Origin: Nitrospirota bacterium
GTDB lineage: Bacteria > Nitrospirota_A > Leptospirillia > Leptospirillales > Leptospirillaceae
Assembly (NCBI GenBank): GCA_021795275.1
Contig: JAJYPO010000010.1
Span: 1-27,342 of the forward strand
DNA: 27,342 bases
Direction of reading: 5' to 3'
Below are positions 1 to 8,490 of the stretch, one piece after another; the stretch's first letter is position 1; every line of letters starts with the position of its first letter. The position numbers were made by a program, and so were the translations under genes. Below the pieces are notes generated by a model. It saw only the letters and a program-made list of their open reading frames with translations. It was not told where the DNA came from and searched no databases.

Positions 1-162
1 CATCTGGCCGGACGGGAAGAGGGAGAAGAGGAGGGCTACGCCCTCCGATTCCCCCGGATGGTTTCGGGCCCCCGGGCCGACAAGGGACCGGAGGAGGCGA
101 CCACCGTCGAGGAAATCCGGCGTCTTTTCGACATTCAGCGCCAACGCTCCCTCCGGGTGTGA
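1..162 (+). CDS. ATP-dependent DNA ligase, C-terminal end (partial)
   Basis: Reading frame 1 is open from the window edge to a TGA at 160-162 and gives 53 residues. The stretch YALRFPRMVSGPRADKGPEE followed by ATTVEEI and a closing LFDIQRQ matches the end of the OB-fold domain of archaeal/bacterial ATP-dependent DNA ligases, where an LRFPR segment is followed by R-x-DK-xPE-(D/E)ATT and a final helix. Enzymes of this family seal nicks through a lysyl-AMP intermediate; the catalytic lysine lies outside the window. No start is visible, so only the C-terminus can be judged. It ends 85 nt before hsp20 on the same strand, so co-transcription is possible but not shown. Confidence 0.8.
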   Translation, partial: HLAGREEGEEEGYALRFPRMVSGPRADKGPEEATTVEEIRRLFDIQRQRSLRV

Positions 163-198
163 CAGGCCGGCCTTCTTTCGCTCGGGAACGGACGGGAG

Positions 199-204
199 TA
201 CAAT
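199..204 (+). promoter_or_regulatory. possible -10 element upstream of hsp20-lon
   Basis: TACAAT lies 43 nt before the hsp20 start and matches the sigma-70 -10 consensus in five of six bases. The -35 region about 16-17 nt upstream (TTCGCT) is poor. I looked for a sigma-32-type CTTGAA/CCCCAT pair and a CIRCE repeat and saw neither, so heat-shock control is not supported by this sequence. Confidence 0.3.
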
Positions 205-247
205 CAGTCGCTGATGAACAGAACCCCCCAGACAAGGAGACGGAGAG

Positions 248-697
248 TTGAAACCACACGATATGGAGCGGTTTTTCTGGCAGCTCGAAGGAGCCCTTTC
301 CAAGGGCATGTGGCCGGACATCGTTTTCAAGGCCGCGGGAGACGGTCGCTGGTCGCCCATGACGGACATCTACGAGACCGATGAAGAAACGGTCATCAAG
401 ATGGATCTGGCCGGCGTCCAGAAGGACGAGATCTCGATCATCGTGGAGGGGAACCGGCTTGTCGTCCGGGGGATGCGAAAGGACGAATCAAAGACATACG
501 AACCACAGAAGAAAAAGAATTACGTGCAGATGGAAATCAATTACGGGGAGTTCGAACGCGTTTTCCTGCTCCGGGACGGAATCGAGGGCCGGCCGGTTCG
601 CGCGGAGTATACCTCGGGTTTTCTCAGGATCATCGTTGGTAAGAAGCCGAAGCAGAAGCTCAATGTTCCCATCACTTTTTCTGAAGGGGGACAATAG
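248..697 (+). CDS. hsp20: Hsp20/alpha-crystallin family small heat shock protein
   Basis: This is a 149-residue small heat shock protein. The alpha-crystallin domain runs from about residue 38 (SPMTDIYETDEETVIKMDLAG) to about 135, with the usual GVQKDEISI and LVVRG strands and the late GFLRIIV motif in place of the classic A-x-x-x-(N/G)GVL. Such proteins hold unfolding cytoplasmic proteins for refolding or degradation. The start is TTG, chosen because AAGGAG at 234-239 is 8 nt upstream; the internal ATG at 263 has no such site. The TAG stop shares its G with the GTG start of lon, so translation of the two genes is probably coupled. Confidence 0.9.
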   Translation: MKPHDMERFFWQLEGALSKGMWPDIVFKAAGDGRWSPMTDIYETDEETVIKMDLAGVQKDEISIIVEGNRLVVRGMRKDESKTYEPQKKKNYVQMEINYGEFERVFLLRDGIEGRPVRAEYTSGFLRIIVGKKPKQKLNVPITFSEGGQ

Positions 698-3186
698 TGG
701 CAGACGATCCGATCAAGGTTCCCAACGACTCTCCCTATGTGGTCCTCTCAGACACAGTAGTCTTTCCTCACATTCTTGCATCGATCGCCTTCCATGATCC
801 GAAAGCCATGGCCGCCATCGACGATGCGATGAACCGGGATCCCAAAACTTTGGTCTGCGTGGCCGGACAGAAGGCGGAGGGAGAGGGGGAAGCACCCGAC
901 TCCGTCATTCTGTCGGAGGCCGAGGCTGAAGAAATCTTCGGGACAGGCACCCCGGCCACGACCGGTAACGAATCTCCGCCCATGCGCCATTATCGGGTCG
1001 GGACACTCGTCGTGATCCACAAGCTCCTCCGCATTCCGGCGGGAGGGATCGCCATCATGGTCCAGGGTGTCCGGCGTGTCCGCATCGAGTCAGAACTCTC
1101 CCATTCCCCCTTCAACCGGGCCGTCATTTCCGAATTTCCGGAGATAATGGAGAAGAACGACAACACCGAGGCCCTCCTCCGGACGATCCTGAGCCAGGCG
1201 AAGAAGCTCGGAACACTCGCCTCCTACCTTCCGGACGAGTTCGAGACGATGACCCTGAACGTGGAAAATCCGTTCCACCTATGCTATCTCATCGCCACTT
1301 TCCTTCGCCTCCCCCTCGAGGAGCGGCAGGCCGTTCTCGAAGCTCCGACGCTCGAGGACAAGCTGATGCTGATCGCCCGTGACCTGGTCAAGGAAATCGA
1401 AATCCAGGAGTTGGGAGGAAAGATCAAGTCCAAGATCGCCGACGAAGTCCAGAAATCACAGCGGGATTTTTTCCTCCGCGAGCAGATGAAGGCGATCCAG
1501 AAAGAGCTCGGGGACGGGGAAGAGGGAGACGAGGAAGTTGTCCGATATCGACAGAAAGCCGAGGAGATCGGTCTCACTCCCGAAGCCCACAAGGAGGTCT
1601 TACGGGAGATCTCGCGGCTCATCCGGGCGGGAGGGCAGTCTCAGGAAGCCCAGGTCATCCGGACCTATCTCGACGTGGTGCTCGATCTTCCCTGGAGCAA
1701 AGAATCTCCCGAAGTCTTCGATCTTGAAGAGGCCCGCCGGATTCTGGATGCAGACCACTATGATCTCGAAAAGGTCAAGGAACGCATTCTGGATGAGCTG
1801 GCCGTCCTCGCCCGGAAGAAGACGGGGGAGGGTCGTGGGCCAATTCTTTGCTTTCTGGGGCCCCCCGGCGTCGGAAAGACAACCCTGGGCCAGTCCATTG
1901 CCCGCGCCATGGGGCGGGAATTCGTCCGGATCTCCCTGGGCGGGGTCAGGGACGAAGCCGAAATTCGGGGACACAGGAGAACCTACGTCGGGGCGATGCC
2001 AGGCCGGATCATCGCGGGACTCAGAAAGGCCCAGACGAAAAATCCCGTCTTCATGCTCGATGAAATCGACAAGGTTGGCGCCGATTACAGGGGAGACCCT
2101 TCCTCCGCTCTTCTCGAGGTTCTGGACTCGGCCCAGAACAAGGATTTTCGGGATCATTACCTCGATCTGGCCTTCGACCTGTCCCGGGTCTTTTTCATCA
2201 CGACGGCCAATGTGGCCCAGACTATTCCCCCTCCGCTTCTGGACCGGATGGATCTGATCCGTCTCGCGGGATACACTTGGGAGGAAAAGCTTCATATCGC
2301 CCGACATTACCTGATTCCCCGGGCGATTTCGGATCTTTCCCTCACGGCTCGGGAGTTCGAGCTTCCCGACGTGACCCTCAAGAAGATCATCCGTGAATAT
2401 ACCCGGGAAGCGGGCGTGAGGAGCCTCGATCGCAAGATCACAACCATCCTTCGAAAAGTGGTCCGGACCCGGGCGACCCAGAAACCGAAGCGGAAGGTCG
2501 TGATCCGTCCATCCAGCCTGACGGCCTTTCTTGGCAACGAGTACATTGAGCCTGAGACACGTCTGGAAAAAACGCCTCCAGGTCTGGTGACGGGGCTGGC
2601 CTGGACCCCCAATGGGGGAGAGGTCCTCTTTGTGGAATCAGTGGCCATTCCCGGCTCACGAGGTTTCATTCTGACCGGACAGCTGGGGGATGTCATGAAG
2701 GAGTCGGCCCGTGCGGCACTCTCTTTTGCGCAGTCCCGGAGTGAGGTTCTGAACATTCCCCCCTCCTTCTTTTCGAAGAACGAAATTCACATCCATGTTC
2801 CGGGGGGAGCCATTCCAAAGGACGGTCCCTCGGCTGGCATCACGATGACAACGACCATTCTCTCCCTGGCGACAGGCATCCCTGTTCCTTCCACGGTGGC
2901 GATGACCGGTGAAATATCACTCTCCGGAAGAGTGCTTCCGGTCGGAGGAATCAAGGAAAAACTCATCGGTGCCCGCGAAGCGGGAATCACGACCGTCTAT
3001 CTCCCGACAAAAAACGCGAAAGATGTTTCGGATCTCCCGGAAGAGGTCCGAAAGGATCTGACAATCCATCCGGTTGAATCGATGGATGAGTTGATCGGGA
3101 TTTTCTTCGCCCAAGCGAAAAAGAAAAGGCTGAATGGCTCCGGAAGCGGAAATGACCGGAGAGCTTTAAAAAAAATGTCGGGATGA
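697..3186 (+). CDS. lon: ATP-dependent protease Lon
   Basis: Full-length Lon of 829 residues, a cytoplasmic homo-oligomeric AAA+ serine protease that degrades damaged and regulatory proteins. The N-terminal substrate-recognition domain spans about 10-210. The AAA+ module has Walker A GPPGVGKT near residue 388 and Walker B VFMLDEID near 451. The protease domain carries the Ser-Lys dyad: Ser712 in KDGPSAG and Lys755 in GGIKEK, spaced 43 residues apart as in E. coli (S679/K722). The start is GTG overlapping the hsp20 stop by one base, behind a GGGGG-A-type ribosome site. The C-terminus is a lysine/glycine-rich tail of about 25 residues after the conserved fold. Pairing with Hsp20 suggests a holdase-protease unit. 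Confidence 0.97.
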   Translation: MADDPIKVPNDSPYVVLSDTVVFPHILASIAFHDPKAMAAIDDAMNRDPKTLVCVAGQKAEGEGEAPDSVILSEAEAEEIFGTGTPATTGNESPPMRHYRVGTLVVIHKLLRIPAGGIAIMVQGVRRVRIESELSHSPFNRAVISEFPEIMEKNDNTEALLRTILSQAKKLGTLASYLPDEFETMTLNVENPFHLCYLIATFLRLPLEERQAVLEAPTLEDKLMLIARDLVKEIEIQELGGKIKSKIADEVQKSQRDFFLREQMKAIQKELGDGEEGDEEVVRYRQKAEEIGLTPEAHKEVLREISRLIRAGGQSQEAQVIRTYLDVVLDLPWSKESPEVFDLEEARRILDADHYDLEKVKERILDELAVLARKKTGEGRGPILCFLGPPGVGKTTLGQSIARAMGREFVRISLGGVRDEAEIRGHRRTYVGAMPGRIIAGLRKAQTKNPVFMLDEIDKVGADYRGDPSSALLEVLDSAQNKDFRDHYLDLAFDLSRVFFITTANVAQTIPPPLLDRMDLIRLAGYTWEEKLHIARHYLIPRAISDLSLTAREFELPDVTLKKIIREYTREAGVRSLDRKITTILRKVVRTRATQKPKRKVVIRPSSLTAFLGNEYIEPETRLEKTPPGLVTGLAWTPNGGEVLFVESVAIPGSRGFILTGQLGDVMKESARAALSFAQSRSEVLNIPPSFFSKNEIHIHVPGGAIPKDGPSAGITMTTTILSLATGIPVPSTVAMTGEISLSGRVLPVGGIKEKLIGAREAGITTVYLPTKNAKDVSDLPEEVRKDLTIHPVESMDELIGIFFAQAKKKRLNGSGSGNDRRALKKMSG

Positions 3187-3218
3187 ATGGGTTCCGGATG
3201 AATTAGGAATAGGCGCGC

Positions 3219-3255
3219 ATGGGGGCTCCTGTCATGGAAGGCCCCCATTTTTTTT
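3219..3255 (+). terminator. rho-independent terminator of hsp20-lon
   Basis: An exact 8-bp stem, ATGGGGGC (3219-3226) with GCCCCCAT (3241-3248), encloses a 14-nt loop and is followed by a run of eight T (3248-3255). It sits 33 nt after the lon stop. On the minus strand there is no T run after the stem, so it should act mainly on lon transcripts although it also abuts the end of the convergent permease gene. Confidence 0.88.
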
Positions 3256-3257
3256 CG

Positions 3258-4352
3258 TCAAGGGCCTTTTTGTTCGGCTTTTTCTCGCACGCTCTGTTGC
3301 CAGAGAGTCTGCAGGATCGCAAGGATCACCGGACCTATGAAAAGACCGATGATTCCGAAGGCTTCGAGTCCCCCCAGAACTCCCAGAAGAATCAGGATGA
3401 AAGGCATCTCCGAAGACCGGCCGATGAAAATCGGTTTGATCACGTTCTCGATGCCTCCCACCACAAGCGCGTTCCAGACGAGAAACAGGATGAAGGTCAG
3501 CGTTCTTCCCTGGGCCAGCAGGGTGAAGGAGGCGGGAAGCCAGACGGCCACCGCACCCATCGGAAAGAGAGCCAGGAAGAAGAGCAGAAAGGTGAGGAGA
3601 AGGGCGTCAGGAATCCGCGCCACCTCGAAGCCGATTCCGGCCAGGACAGCCTGCGTCAATGCGGTGAAAAACATGCCGTAGACAACTCCCCGGGTTACGG
3701 GAGCGATCTGGCCGAAGGGCCCCTCAACCGCCGGCCCGCCCCATTTCAGCAGCAAGGTCCGTATCCCCTTCCACAGTTCCGGCCCCTTCAGGTAGAAACT
3801 GAAGAGCCCCAGAAGAAGCACCAGCGTTTTTACGGCAATCTTTCCGGCGTCGGTCATGATGGCGAAGAGGCGGTCCCCAAATGTCAGAAGATGAGACTGG
3901 AGACGGTCCATGAAGATGGAGACGCTGGGGGTATGGGTCCGGAAGTTCTGGTACCACTGCTGGATCCGCGTGCCGGCGAAGGGGATATGGGAGATCCATG
4001 CAGGAAGCGTGGCCTGGGGGTTCTCGATGAATCCCCTGAATTTGGCCACCTCGGTCAGGATTTCCTGGGTCAGCGGGAGGGCAAAGGAGAGAAGGGGCGC
4101 GAGGACGAGCGCCAGAAAAAGCACGGTCATCAGGAGCGCCGACAGAATGGGTTTTTTGACGACGCGTCGGAGGGTCGCGAGAATCGGGTAGGTCGCAAAA
4201 GCCAGGATCCCGGCCCAGAGAAGGGGGACCGCATAGGGGAGAAGTACATATCCCGCGGTTGACAGCAGTATCGCCAACAGGAGTGCCCTGACAAGCGGAG
4301 ATCCCGGTGGTGAACCTTCCGGCGTCACAAGGTTCGCAGAGGCATCTGTCAT
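3258..4352 (-). CDS. AI-2E family transporter (UPF0118 permease)
   Basis: A 364-residue polytopic membrane protein with about eight hydrophobic segments: a pair at the N-terminus (about 22-55), one near 70-95, a soluble middle portion around 100-160, and a dense membrane half from about 175 to 350. The family signature is in the second half: the [15 protein letters not shown] region, [11 protein letters not shown] and the final [17 protein letters not shown] motif. Members were named for AI-2 export (TqsA) but include Na+/H+ antiporters and many of unknown substrate, so no substrate is assigned. Its ATG overlaps the leuD stop by four bases (ATGA), placing it as the third gene of the leuCD operon. 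Confidence 0.85.
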   Translation of the reverse strand: MTDASANLVTPEGSPPGSPLVRALLLAILLSTAGYVLLPYAVPLLWAGILAFATYPILATLRRVVKKPILSALLMTVLFLALVLAPLLSFALPLTQEILTEVAKFRGFIENPQATLPAWISHIPFAGTRIQQWYQNFRTHTPSVSIFMDRLQSHLLTFGDRLFAIMTDAGKIAVKTLVLLLGLFSFYLKGPELWKGIRTLLLKWGGPAVEGPFGQIAPVTRGVVYGMFFTALTQAVLAGIGFEVARIPDALLLTFLLFFLALFPMGAVAVWLPASFTLLAQGRTLTFILFLVWNALVVGGIENVIKPIFIGRSSEMPFILILLGVLGGLEAFGIIGLFIGPVILAILQTLWQQSVREKAEQKGP

Positions 4353-5002
4353 GCGGCGGGAGGTGTCGTGGGACGAGTCCAGGGGGCCGATTTGTCCTGA
4401 CGAGTTTCGTATGCGGTGATTTCCTGTGTTTTTTTGAGAGAAAGTCCGATTTCGTCGAGTCCTTCAAGGAGGTGCGTTTTTCGGACCGGGTCGACGGAAA
4501 AGGAAAAGACTTCACCGGAGGTGGTCTGGACCTGCTGCTCCGGGAGGTCGATAGTCAGCTGAAAGCCGGGGGTTTTCGACACCTCGGAAAAGAGCGAGTC
4601 CACTTGCTGGGCGGTGAGAACAACCGGAAGTATCCCGTTCTTGAAGCAGTTGTTGTAGAAAATGTCGGCAAAAGAGGGCGCGATGATCGCACGGAAGCCA
4701 TAGTCCAGAAGGGCCCAGGGGGCGTGCTCTCTCGACGAGCCGCAGCCGAAGTTTTCTCTTGCCAGAAGGATCCGGGCTCCATGGTAGCGGGGATTGTTCA
4801 GGACAAAGGAGGGATCCGGAACGAGTCCGTCCGTGCTCCCGTCTGAGGGAGCGTCCTTGTATCGCCAGTCGTGGAAAAGGCTCACGCCGAGTCCGGTCCT
4901 CCTGATTGTTTTCAGAAACTGCTTGGGAATGATTGCGTCGGTATCGACGTTGGCCCGATCAATCGGGGCGACCATGGCGGTAAGAGTCACGAATGGTTCC
5001 AT
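4349..5002 (-). CDS. leuD: 3-isopropylmalate dehydratase small subunit LeuD
   Basis: A 217-residue aconitase-superfamily swivel domain that joins LeuC to isomerise 2-isopropylmalate to 3-isopropylmalate in leucine synthesis. Visible signatures are [14 protein letters not shown] near residue 19, the [14 protein letters not shown] loop that holds substrate-binding residues, and [13 protein letters not shown]. Length agrees with the usual 190-215 residues. GAGGAG lies upstream of the ATG, within a short GAGGA/TCCTC inverted repeat that could partly mask the ribosome site. The gene follows leuC by 23 nt and overlaps the permease gene by four. Confidence 0.96.
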   Translation of the reverse strand: MEPFVTLTAMVAPIDRANVDTDAIIPKQFLKTIRRTGLGVSLFHDWRYKDAPSDGSTDGLVPDPSFVLNNPRYHGARILLARENFGCGSSREHAPWALLDYGFRAIIAPSFADIFYNNCFKNGILPVVLTAQQVDSLFSEVSKTPGFQLTIDLPEQQVQTTSGEVFSFSVDPVRKTHLLEGLDEIGLSLKKTQEITAYETRQDKSAPWTRPTTPPAA

Positions 5003-5025
5003 GGAGGATTCTCCTCAAAGTTTTT

Positions 5026-6429
5026 TCAGGATTTTGGAAGCGTCCGTATGTCCACGAAGTGTCCGGCGATGGCGGCGGCTGCGGCCATTTCGGGGCTGAC
5101 AAGGTGCGTACGCCCGTTCTTGCCCTGACGTCCCTCGAAGTTCCGGTTGGAGGTGGAGGCGCAGCGCTCAAAGGGCGCAAGCTGGTCGGGGTTCATACCC
5201 AGACACATGGAGCATCCGGGTTCACGCCACTCGAGGCCCGCTTCGATGAAGATATGATGAAGGTTCTCTTTTTCGGCCTGTTGCCGGACAAGTCCGGAGC
5301 CAGGAACGACCATGGCGCTCACACCCCTGGCGACTTTGTGGCCCTTGACGATCGCGGCAGCGGCTCGAAGATCCTCGATCCGGCCGTTAGTGCAGGAGCC
5401 GATGAAGATGCGGGTGACGGGAATCCCGGTGATCGGAGTTCCCGGAGAAAGTCCCATGTAGGCAAGGGCTTTTTTGGCCATTTCCCGTTCGACAGGATCG
5501 GTGAACTGGTCGGGATCCGGAATCCGTCCGTCAACCCCGGTCACCTGTCCTGGATTGGTTCCCCATGTCACCTGGGGGGAGAGGCGGGAGGCGTCGAGGG
5601 TGACCGTCCTGTCATAGGTGGCGCCGGGATCCGTGGCGAGCGACTGCCAATAGGAGATCGCACGGTCCCAGAGGTCTCCCTTGGGCGCGTATGGTCGTCC
5701 CTTCAGGTAGTCGAAGGTCTTTTTATCGGGAGCCACAAGACCGGCCCGTGCCCCGGCCTCAATGGCCATGTTGCAGAGGGTCATGCGCCCTTCCATGGAG
5801 AGGGATTTGACTGCTGACCCGGTGAATTCGAGGACGTGTCCGGTTCCGCCTGCCGTCCCGATCTGGCCGATGACCGCCAGGATCATATCCTTGGGTGTGA
5901 CTCCGGGAGCCGGCGTGCCTTCGATCCGGATTTCCATGGTTTTGGGACGCGTCTGCGGAAGGGTCTGTGTTGCCAGAACATGCTCCACCTCGGAAGTGCC
6001 GATGCCGAAAGCCAGGGCCCCAAAGGCCCCGTGCGTCGCTGTGTGGCTGTCTCCGCAGACGATGGTGAGTCCCGGAAGGGTGATTCCCTGTTCGGGGGCG
6101 ATCACATGGACGATGCCCTGGCGCGGGTCGTTCATGGAGAAATAAGTCACGCCGAATTCCCTGGCATTTTTCTCCAGCGTATTGACCTGAAGAGCACTGA
6201 CCGGATCGGTGATCCCGTGGGATCGGTCGGTGGTCGGGACGTTGTGGTCGGGAACTGCGAAGGTCAGATCTGGACGGCGAACCTTGCGTCCGGCCATTCG
6301 GAGCCCTTCGAAAGCCTGAGGGCTCGTGACCTCATGGACGAGCTGCCGGTCGATATAGAGGAGAACCATTCCCTGATCCTCCGTGACGACATGGTCATTC
6401 CATATTTTCTCAATGATCGTTCTGGGCAT
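5026..6429 (-). CDS. leuC: 3-isopropylmalate dehydratase large subunit LeuC
   Basis: A 467-residue aconitase-family protein carrying the [4Fe-4S] cluster of isopropylmalate isomerase. The cluster ligands are visible as Cys346 (IGSCTNGR) and Cys406/Cys409 (GCSMCLGMN). The N-terminal signatures [17 protein letters not shown] and [13 protein letters not shown] are intact, as is the late [20 protein letters not shown] motif. The ATG has AGGAG at 6436-6440, six bases upstream. It is the first gene of leuC-leuD-permease on the minus strand. Other leucine genes (leuA, leuB) are not in the window. Confidence 0.97.
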   Translation of the reverse strand: MPRTIIEKIWNDHVVTEDQGMVLLYIDRQLVHEVTSPQAFEGLRMAGRKVRRPDLTFAVPDHNVPTTDRSHGITDPVSALQVNTLEKNAREFGVTYFSMNDPRQGIVHVIAPEQGITLPGLTIVCGDSHTATHGAFGALAFGIGTSEVEHVLATQTLPQTRPKTMEIRIEGTPAPGVTPKDMILAVIGQIGTAGGTGHVLEFTGSAVKSLSMEGRMTLCNMAIEAGARAGLVAPDKKTFDYLKGRPYAPKGDLWDRAISYWQSLATDPGATYDRTVTLDASRLSPQVTWGTNPGQVTGVDGRIPDPDQFTDPVEREMAKKALAYMGLSPGTPITGIPVTRIFIGSCTNGRIEDLRAAAAIVKGHKVARGVSAMVVPGSGLVRQQAEKENLHHIFIEAGLEWREPGCSMCLGMNPDQLAPFERCASTSNRNFEGRQGKNGRTHLVSPEMAAAAAIAGHFVDIRTLPKS

Positions 6430-6473
6430 GGCGCGCTCCTGATGGCAAGAATCAATTTTTGATCAACGTCCAT

Positions 6474-6482
6474 TCACTATAC
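6474..6482 (-). promoter_or_regulatory. possible extended -10 promoter of leuCD
   Basis: Read on the minus strand, TGGTATAGT is an extended -10 element (TGn followed by TATAGT, five of six to consensus). It would start transcription near 6466 and give a leader of about 36 nt before leuC. The -35 region is weak. No leader peptide with Leu codons or T-box-like structure was seen in this short leader. Confidence 0.4.
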
Positions 6483-6595
6483 CAAACATCCGTGGGATCT
6501 CTCCAGGGCTGAAGACGATTTCACGGACGGGAAAGGAGGGTCTTGTTAAAATATAAACGATGAAAAAAGATAAGTATAGTGATTCTTTTCTATGA

Positions 6596-6620
6596 AAATG
6601 ATGAAAATAAATCATCATTT
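6596..6620. repeat. perfect 9-bp inverted repeat
   Basis: AAATGATGA (6596-6604) and TCATCATTT (6612-6620) are exact reverse complements around a 7-nt A/T loop. No T run follows on either strand, so it is not a standard terminator. It could be a protein-binding site or an RNA hairpin upstream of leuC; function unknown. Confidence 0.6.
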
Positions 6621-6660
6621 AGAAAGCTTGTGCAATCTCAGCCGTAGAATTCCCTTTCAT

Positions 6661-6689
6661 CATTCTGAAATGCCTCGTTGATCAGAATG
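6661..6689. repeat. perfect 8-bp inverted repeat
   Basis: CATTCTGA (6661-6668) and TCAGAATG (6682-6689) are exact reverse complements around a 13-nt loop. It lies 41 nt from the AT-rich repeat at 6596-6620. There is no flanking T run. Function is unknown. Confidence 0.55.
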
Positions 6690-6867
6690 GCTTGCAGGCG
6701 CTTTCTTTAACAGAGGATGCTGTTGGTTTTGTCTGGGTTTTATCTGTAGGGATACCCCAAAGAAGAGGAAAATCGGGAGAGGATAACGGCAGGATTTTGT
6801 GAAACCGGCACCTGATCCGGATTGAGAATTCTGAGGAGGGCAGAGACCTTTTTGAGGGCTTGATAAA

Positions 6868-6944
6868 TGGCGTCCCCAACGGGATTCGAACCCGTGTTAC
6901 CGCCGTGAAAGGGCGATGTCCTAGGCCGGCTAGACGATGGGGAC
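6868..6944 (-). tRNA. tRNA-Glu (anticodon TTC)
   Basis: The minus strand folds as a complete 77-nt tRNA. The acceptor stem pairs GTCCCCA with TGGGGAC, the discriminator is G and CCA is encoded. The anticodon loop CTTTCAC gives anticodon TTC, reading GAA/GAG. The T arm contains GGTTCGAATCC. The gene stands alone between leuC and the rfb genes, with a good promoter upstream. Confidence 0.95.
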
Positions 6945-6976
6945 GTTAAAGGGATCTGAAGACGGCAAACTTGATC

Positions 6977-7006
6977 ATTATCTTTTAGACCCTGACTTAA
7001 AGTCAA
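6977..7006 (-). promoter_or_regulatory. sigma-70-type promoter of tRNA-Glu
   Basis: On the minus strand TTGACT (7001-7006) and GATAAT (6977-6982) are separated by 18 nt; each matches consensus in five of six bases. Transcription would start about 26 nt before the tRNA. The -35 element lies in a perfect palindrome, TGACTT-A-AAGTCA (6993-7005), which might be chance or a regulator site. Confidence 0.6.
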
Positions 7007-7047
7007 TAGGTTTATCGACTCAAGAGGGGACGAGATCTCCTCCGGTG

Positions 7048-7063
7048 TGGCTGAGTCAAGCCA
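7048..7063 (-). terminator. weak hairpin after rfbC
   Basis: TGGCT and AGCCA form a 5-bp stem around a 6-nt loop, three bases after the rfbC stop on the minus strand. There is no T run, so it is at best a factor-dependent or RNA-stabilising structure at the end of the rfb operon. Confidence 0.25.
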
Positions 7064-7066
7064 TAG

Positions 7067-7618
7067 CTACAGGGTCGGAAGCAGTTCCCGGGAGGTTTGG
7101 GAAAGAAGCCGGTAGCGGCTATCTTTGGCTGATACGACGGTGTCCCTGAGGGGCCATTCGATTCCGATCTCCGGATCGTTCCAGAGGATGCCTCCTTCGT
7201 CTTCGTGATCGTAGAAGTCGGTGCACTTATAAAGAAAATCGGCTTGGTCGCTGATTACCTGGAATCCATGGGCAAAGCCCTCGGGAATGTACATCATCAG
7301 ATGATTTTCCTCGGAGAGCACCGTTCCGAACCACCGTCCGAAGGTGGAGGATCCGGATCTAAGGTCCACGGCCACATCGAAGACGGATCCGGTCACGACG
7401 CGGACCAGCTTCCCTTGGCCATGTCGCCTTTGGAAGTGGAGCCCACGGGTGACGCCCCGGGTTGATCGGGAGTGGTTATCCTGGACGAAGAGCTGCGGAA
7501 TCCCGTGTCGTTCGAAGGTCTTGGCGTGAAATGTTTCCATGAAAAAGCCGCGACTGTCTCCGTGAACGCGGGGAGACAGCAGTCGAACTCCTGGAAGAGA
7601 CGTTTCCTTTACGACCAT
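7067..7618 (-). CDS. rfbC: dTDP-4-dehydrorhamnose 3,5-epimerase RfbC
   Basis: A 183-residue cupin-fold epimerase, the third step from dTDP-glucose to dTDP-L-rhamnose. The motif [12 protein letters not shown] (19-30) and the GVTRGLHFQ segment are intact. His61 is the catalytic base and Tyr130 ([10 protein letters not shown]) the catalytic acid by family knowledge. Length matches the usual 180-185 residues. The ATG lies inside the end of rfbA (10-nt overlap), with GGAGG in the last rfbA codons, so translation is likely coupled. It is the last gene of rfbBAC. Confidence 0.95.
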   Translation of the reverse strand: MVVKETSLPGVRLLSPRVHGDSRGFFMETFHAKTFERHGIPQLFVQDNHSRSTRGVTRGLHFQRRHGQGKLVRVVTGSVFDVAVDLRSGSSTFGRWFGTVLSEENHLMMYIPEGFAHGFQVISDQADFLYKCTDFYDHEDEGGILWNDPEIGIEWPLRDTVVSAKDSRYRLLSQTSRELLPTL

Positions 7619-8490
7619 GCACCCTCCTCGAGGACGAGCATTTCTCGAAGATAGGCCCCATAGCCGTTCTTGAGGGGAGCGGCGAGGGAAAGAACGGCCG
7701 CTTTCCCGATGTATCCCATCCGGTAGGCGATCTCTTCCGGGCAGGCCACCTTGATTCCCTGTCGACGCTCGATGACCTCCATGAAGATAGAGGCTTCCAG
7801 CAGGGATTCGTGGGTTCCCGTATCGAACCAGGCCGTTCCCCGCCCGAGCTTTTCCACCTTCAGGAGCCCTTCCTTCAGGTAGAGGCGGTTTAAGTCGGTG
7901 ATCTCGAGCTCCCCACGGGAGGAGGGGGAAAGGGATCGGGCGCGAGCGACAACGGTCCGGTCATAAAAGTAGATTCCTGGGACGGCGTACCGCGATGGAG
8001 GATTGGCCGGTTTTTCGACGATCTCCCGGACCGATCCTTGATGGTCGAAGGAGAGGACGCCGTATCGTTCCGGATCCCGGATCGCGTACCCGAAGATCAG
8101 AGATCCTTCAGAAAGACTCGCGGCCTTCTGAAGTGTTTCTGAGAGGCCGTGGCCGTAAAAGATGTTGTCTCCCAGAGCCAGGCAGACAGGGGCGTCCCCG
8201 ATGAAGGATTCCCCGATAAGAAAGGCTTGGGCGAGCCCTTCGGGCTTGGGCTGGACGGCATAGGAGACGGAGATTCCCCATTGGGCGCCGTCTCCGAGCA
8301 GACGTTTGAAGAGGGGGGTGTCCTCGGGCGTGGAGATGAGCAGAATCTCCCGTATGCCCGCCAGCATGAGGGTGGTCAGGGAGTAGTAAATCATGGGTTT
8401 GTCATAGACCGGCATCAGCTGCTTGCTCACCGCCCGCGTCAGAGGATAAAGCCGTGTCCCCGAGCCTCCGGCCAGAAGAATTCCTTTCAT
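7609..8490 (-). CDS. rfbA: glucose-1-phosphate thymidylyltransferase RfbA
   Basis: A 293-residue nucleotidyltransferase that makes dTDP-glucose from dTTP and glucose-1-phosphate. The N-terminal signature [17 protein letters not shown] is complete, followed by [15 protein letters not shown]. Further family motifs are [29 protein letters not shown] and the [15 protein letters not shown] segment. Length agrees with RmlA proteins of about 290 residues. Its ATG overlaps the rfbB stop by four bases. The product supplies the substrate of RfbB in the same operon. Confidence 0.97.
   Translation of the reverse strand: MKGILLAGGSGTRLYPLTRAVSKQLMPVYDKPMIYYSLTTLMLAGIREILLISTPEDTPLFKRLLGDGAQWGISVSYAVQPKPEGLAQAFLIGESFIGDAPVCLALGDNIFYGHGLSETLQKAASLSEGSLIFGYAIRDPERYGVLSFDHQGSVREIVEKPANPPSRYAVPGIYFYDRTVVARARSLSPSSRGELEITDLNRLYLKEGLLKVEKLGRGTAWFDTGTHESLLEASIFMEVIERRQGIKVACPEEIAYRMGYIGKAAVLSLAAPLKNGYGAYLREMLVLEEGAWS

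Larger units (their letters stand above)
6430..6867. other. AT-rich intergenic region between tRNA-Glu and leuC
   Basis: This gap of 438 nt holds no credible gene. Its centre (about 6540-6660) is clearly richer in A/T than the rest of the window. It contains two perfect inverted repeats (listed separately), and the leuC promoter lies at its left end. The short open frames across 6682-7006 cross the tRNA gene and have no ribosome site or family resemblance. No transposase, integrase or terminal repeat was recognised. Confidence 0.7.

Noticed and set aside
163..247. Heat-shock promoter or CIRCE element before hsp20
   Set aside because: No sigma-32-like pair and no TTAGCACTC inverted repeat is visible.
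1538..2307. Overlapping open frames on both strands inside lon
   Set aside because: They are shadows of the GC-rich lon gene, with Arg/Ser/Pro-rich translations and no ribosome sites.
3219..4262. Long plus-strand open frame of 347 codons
   Set aside because: It is antisense to the AI-2E permease, has a low-complexity charged composition, and its start lies in the lon terminator.
5003..5016. Hairpin masking the leuD ribosome site as a regulatory switch
   Set aside because: The GAGGA/TCCTC stem has only five pairs and a 3-nt loop; too small to claim regulation.
6682..7006. Two short minus-strand frames across tRNA-Glu
   Set aside because: One would be read through the tRNA gene; no ribosome site and no recognisable protein features.
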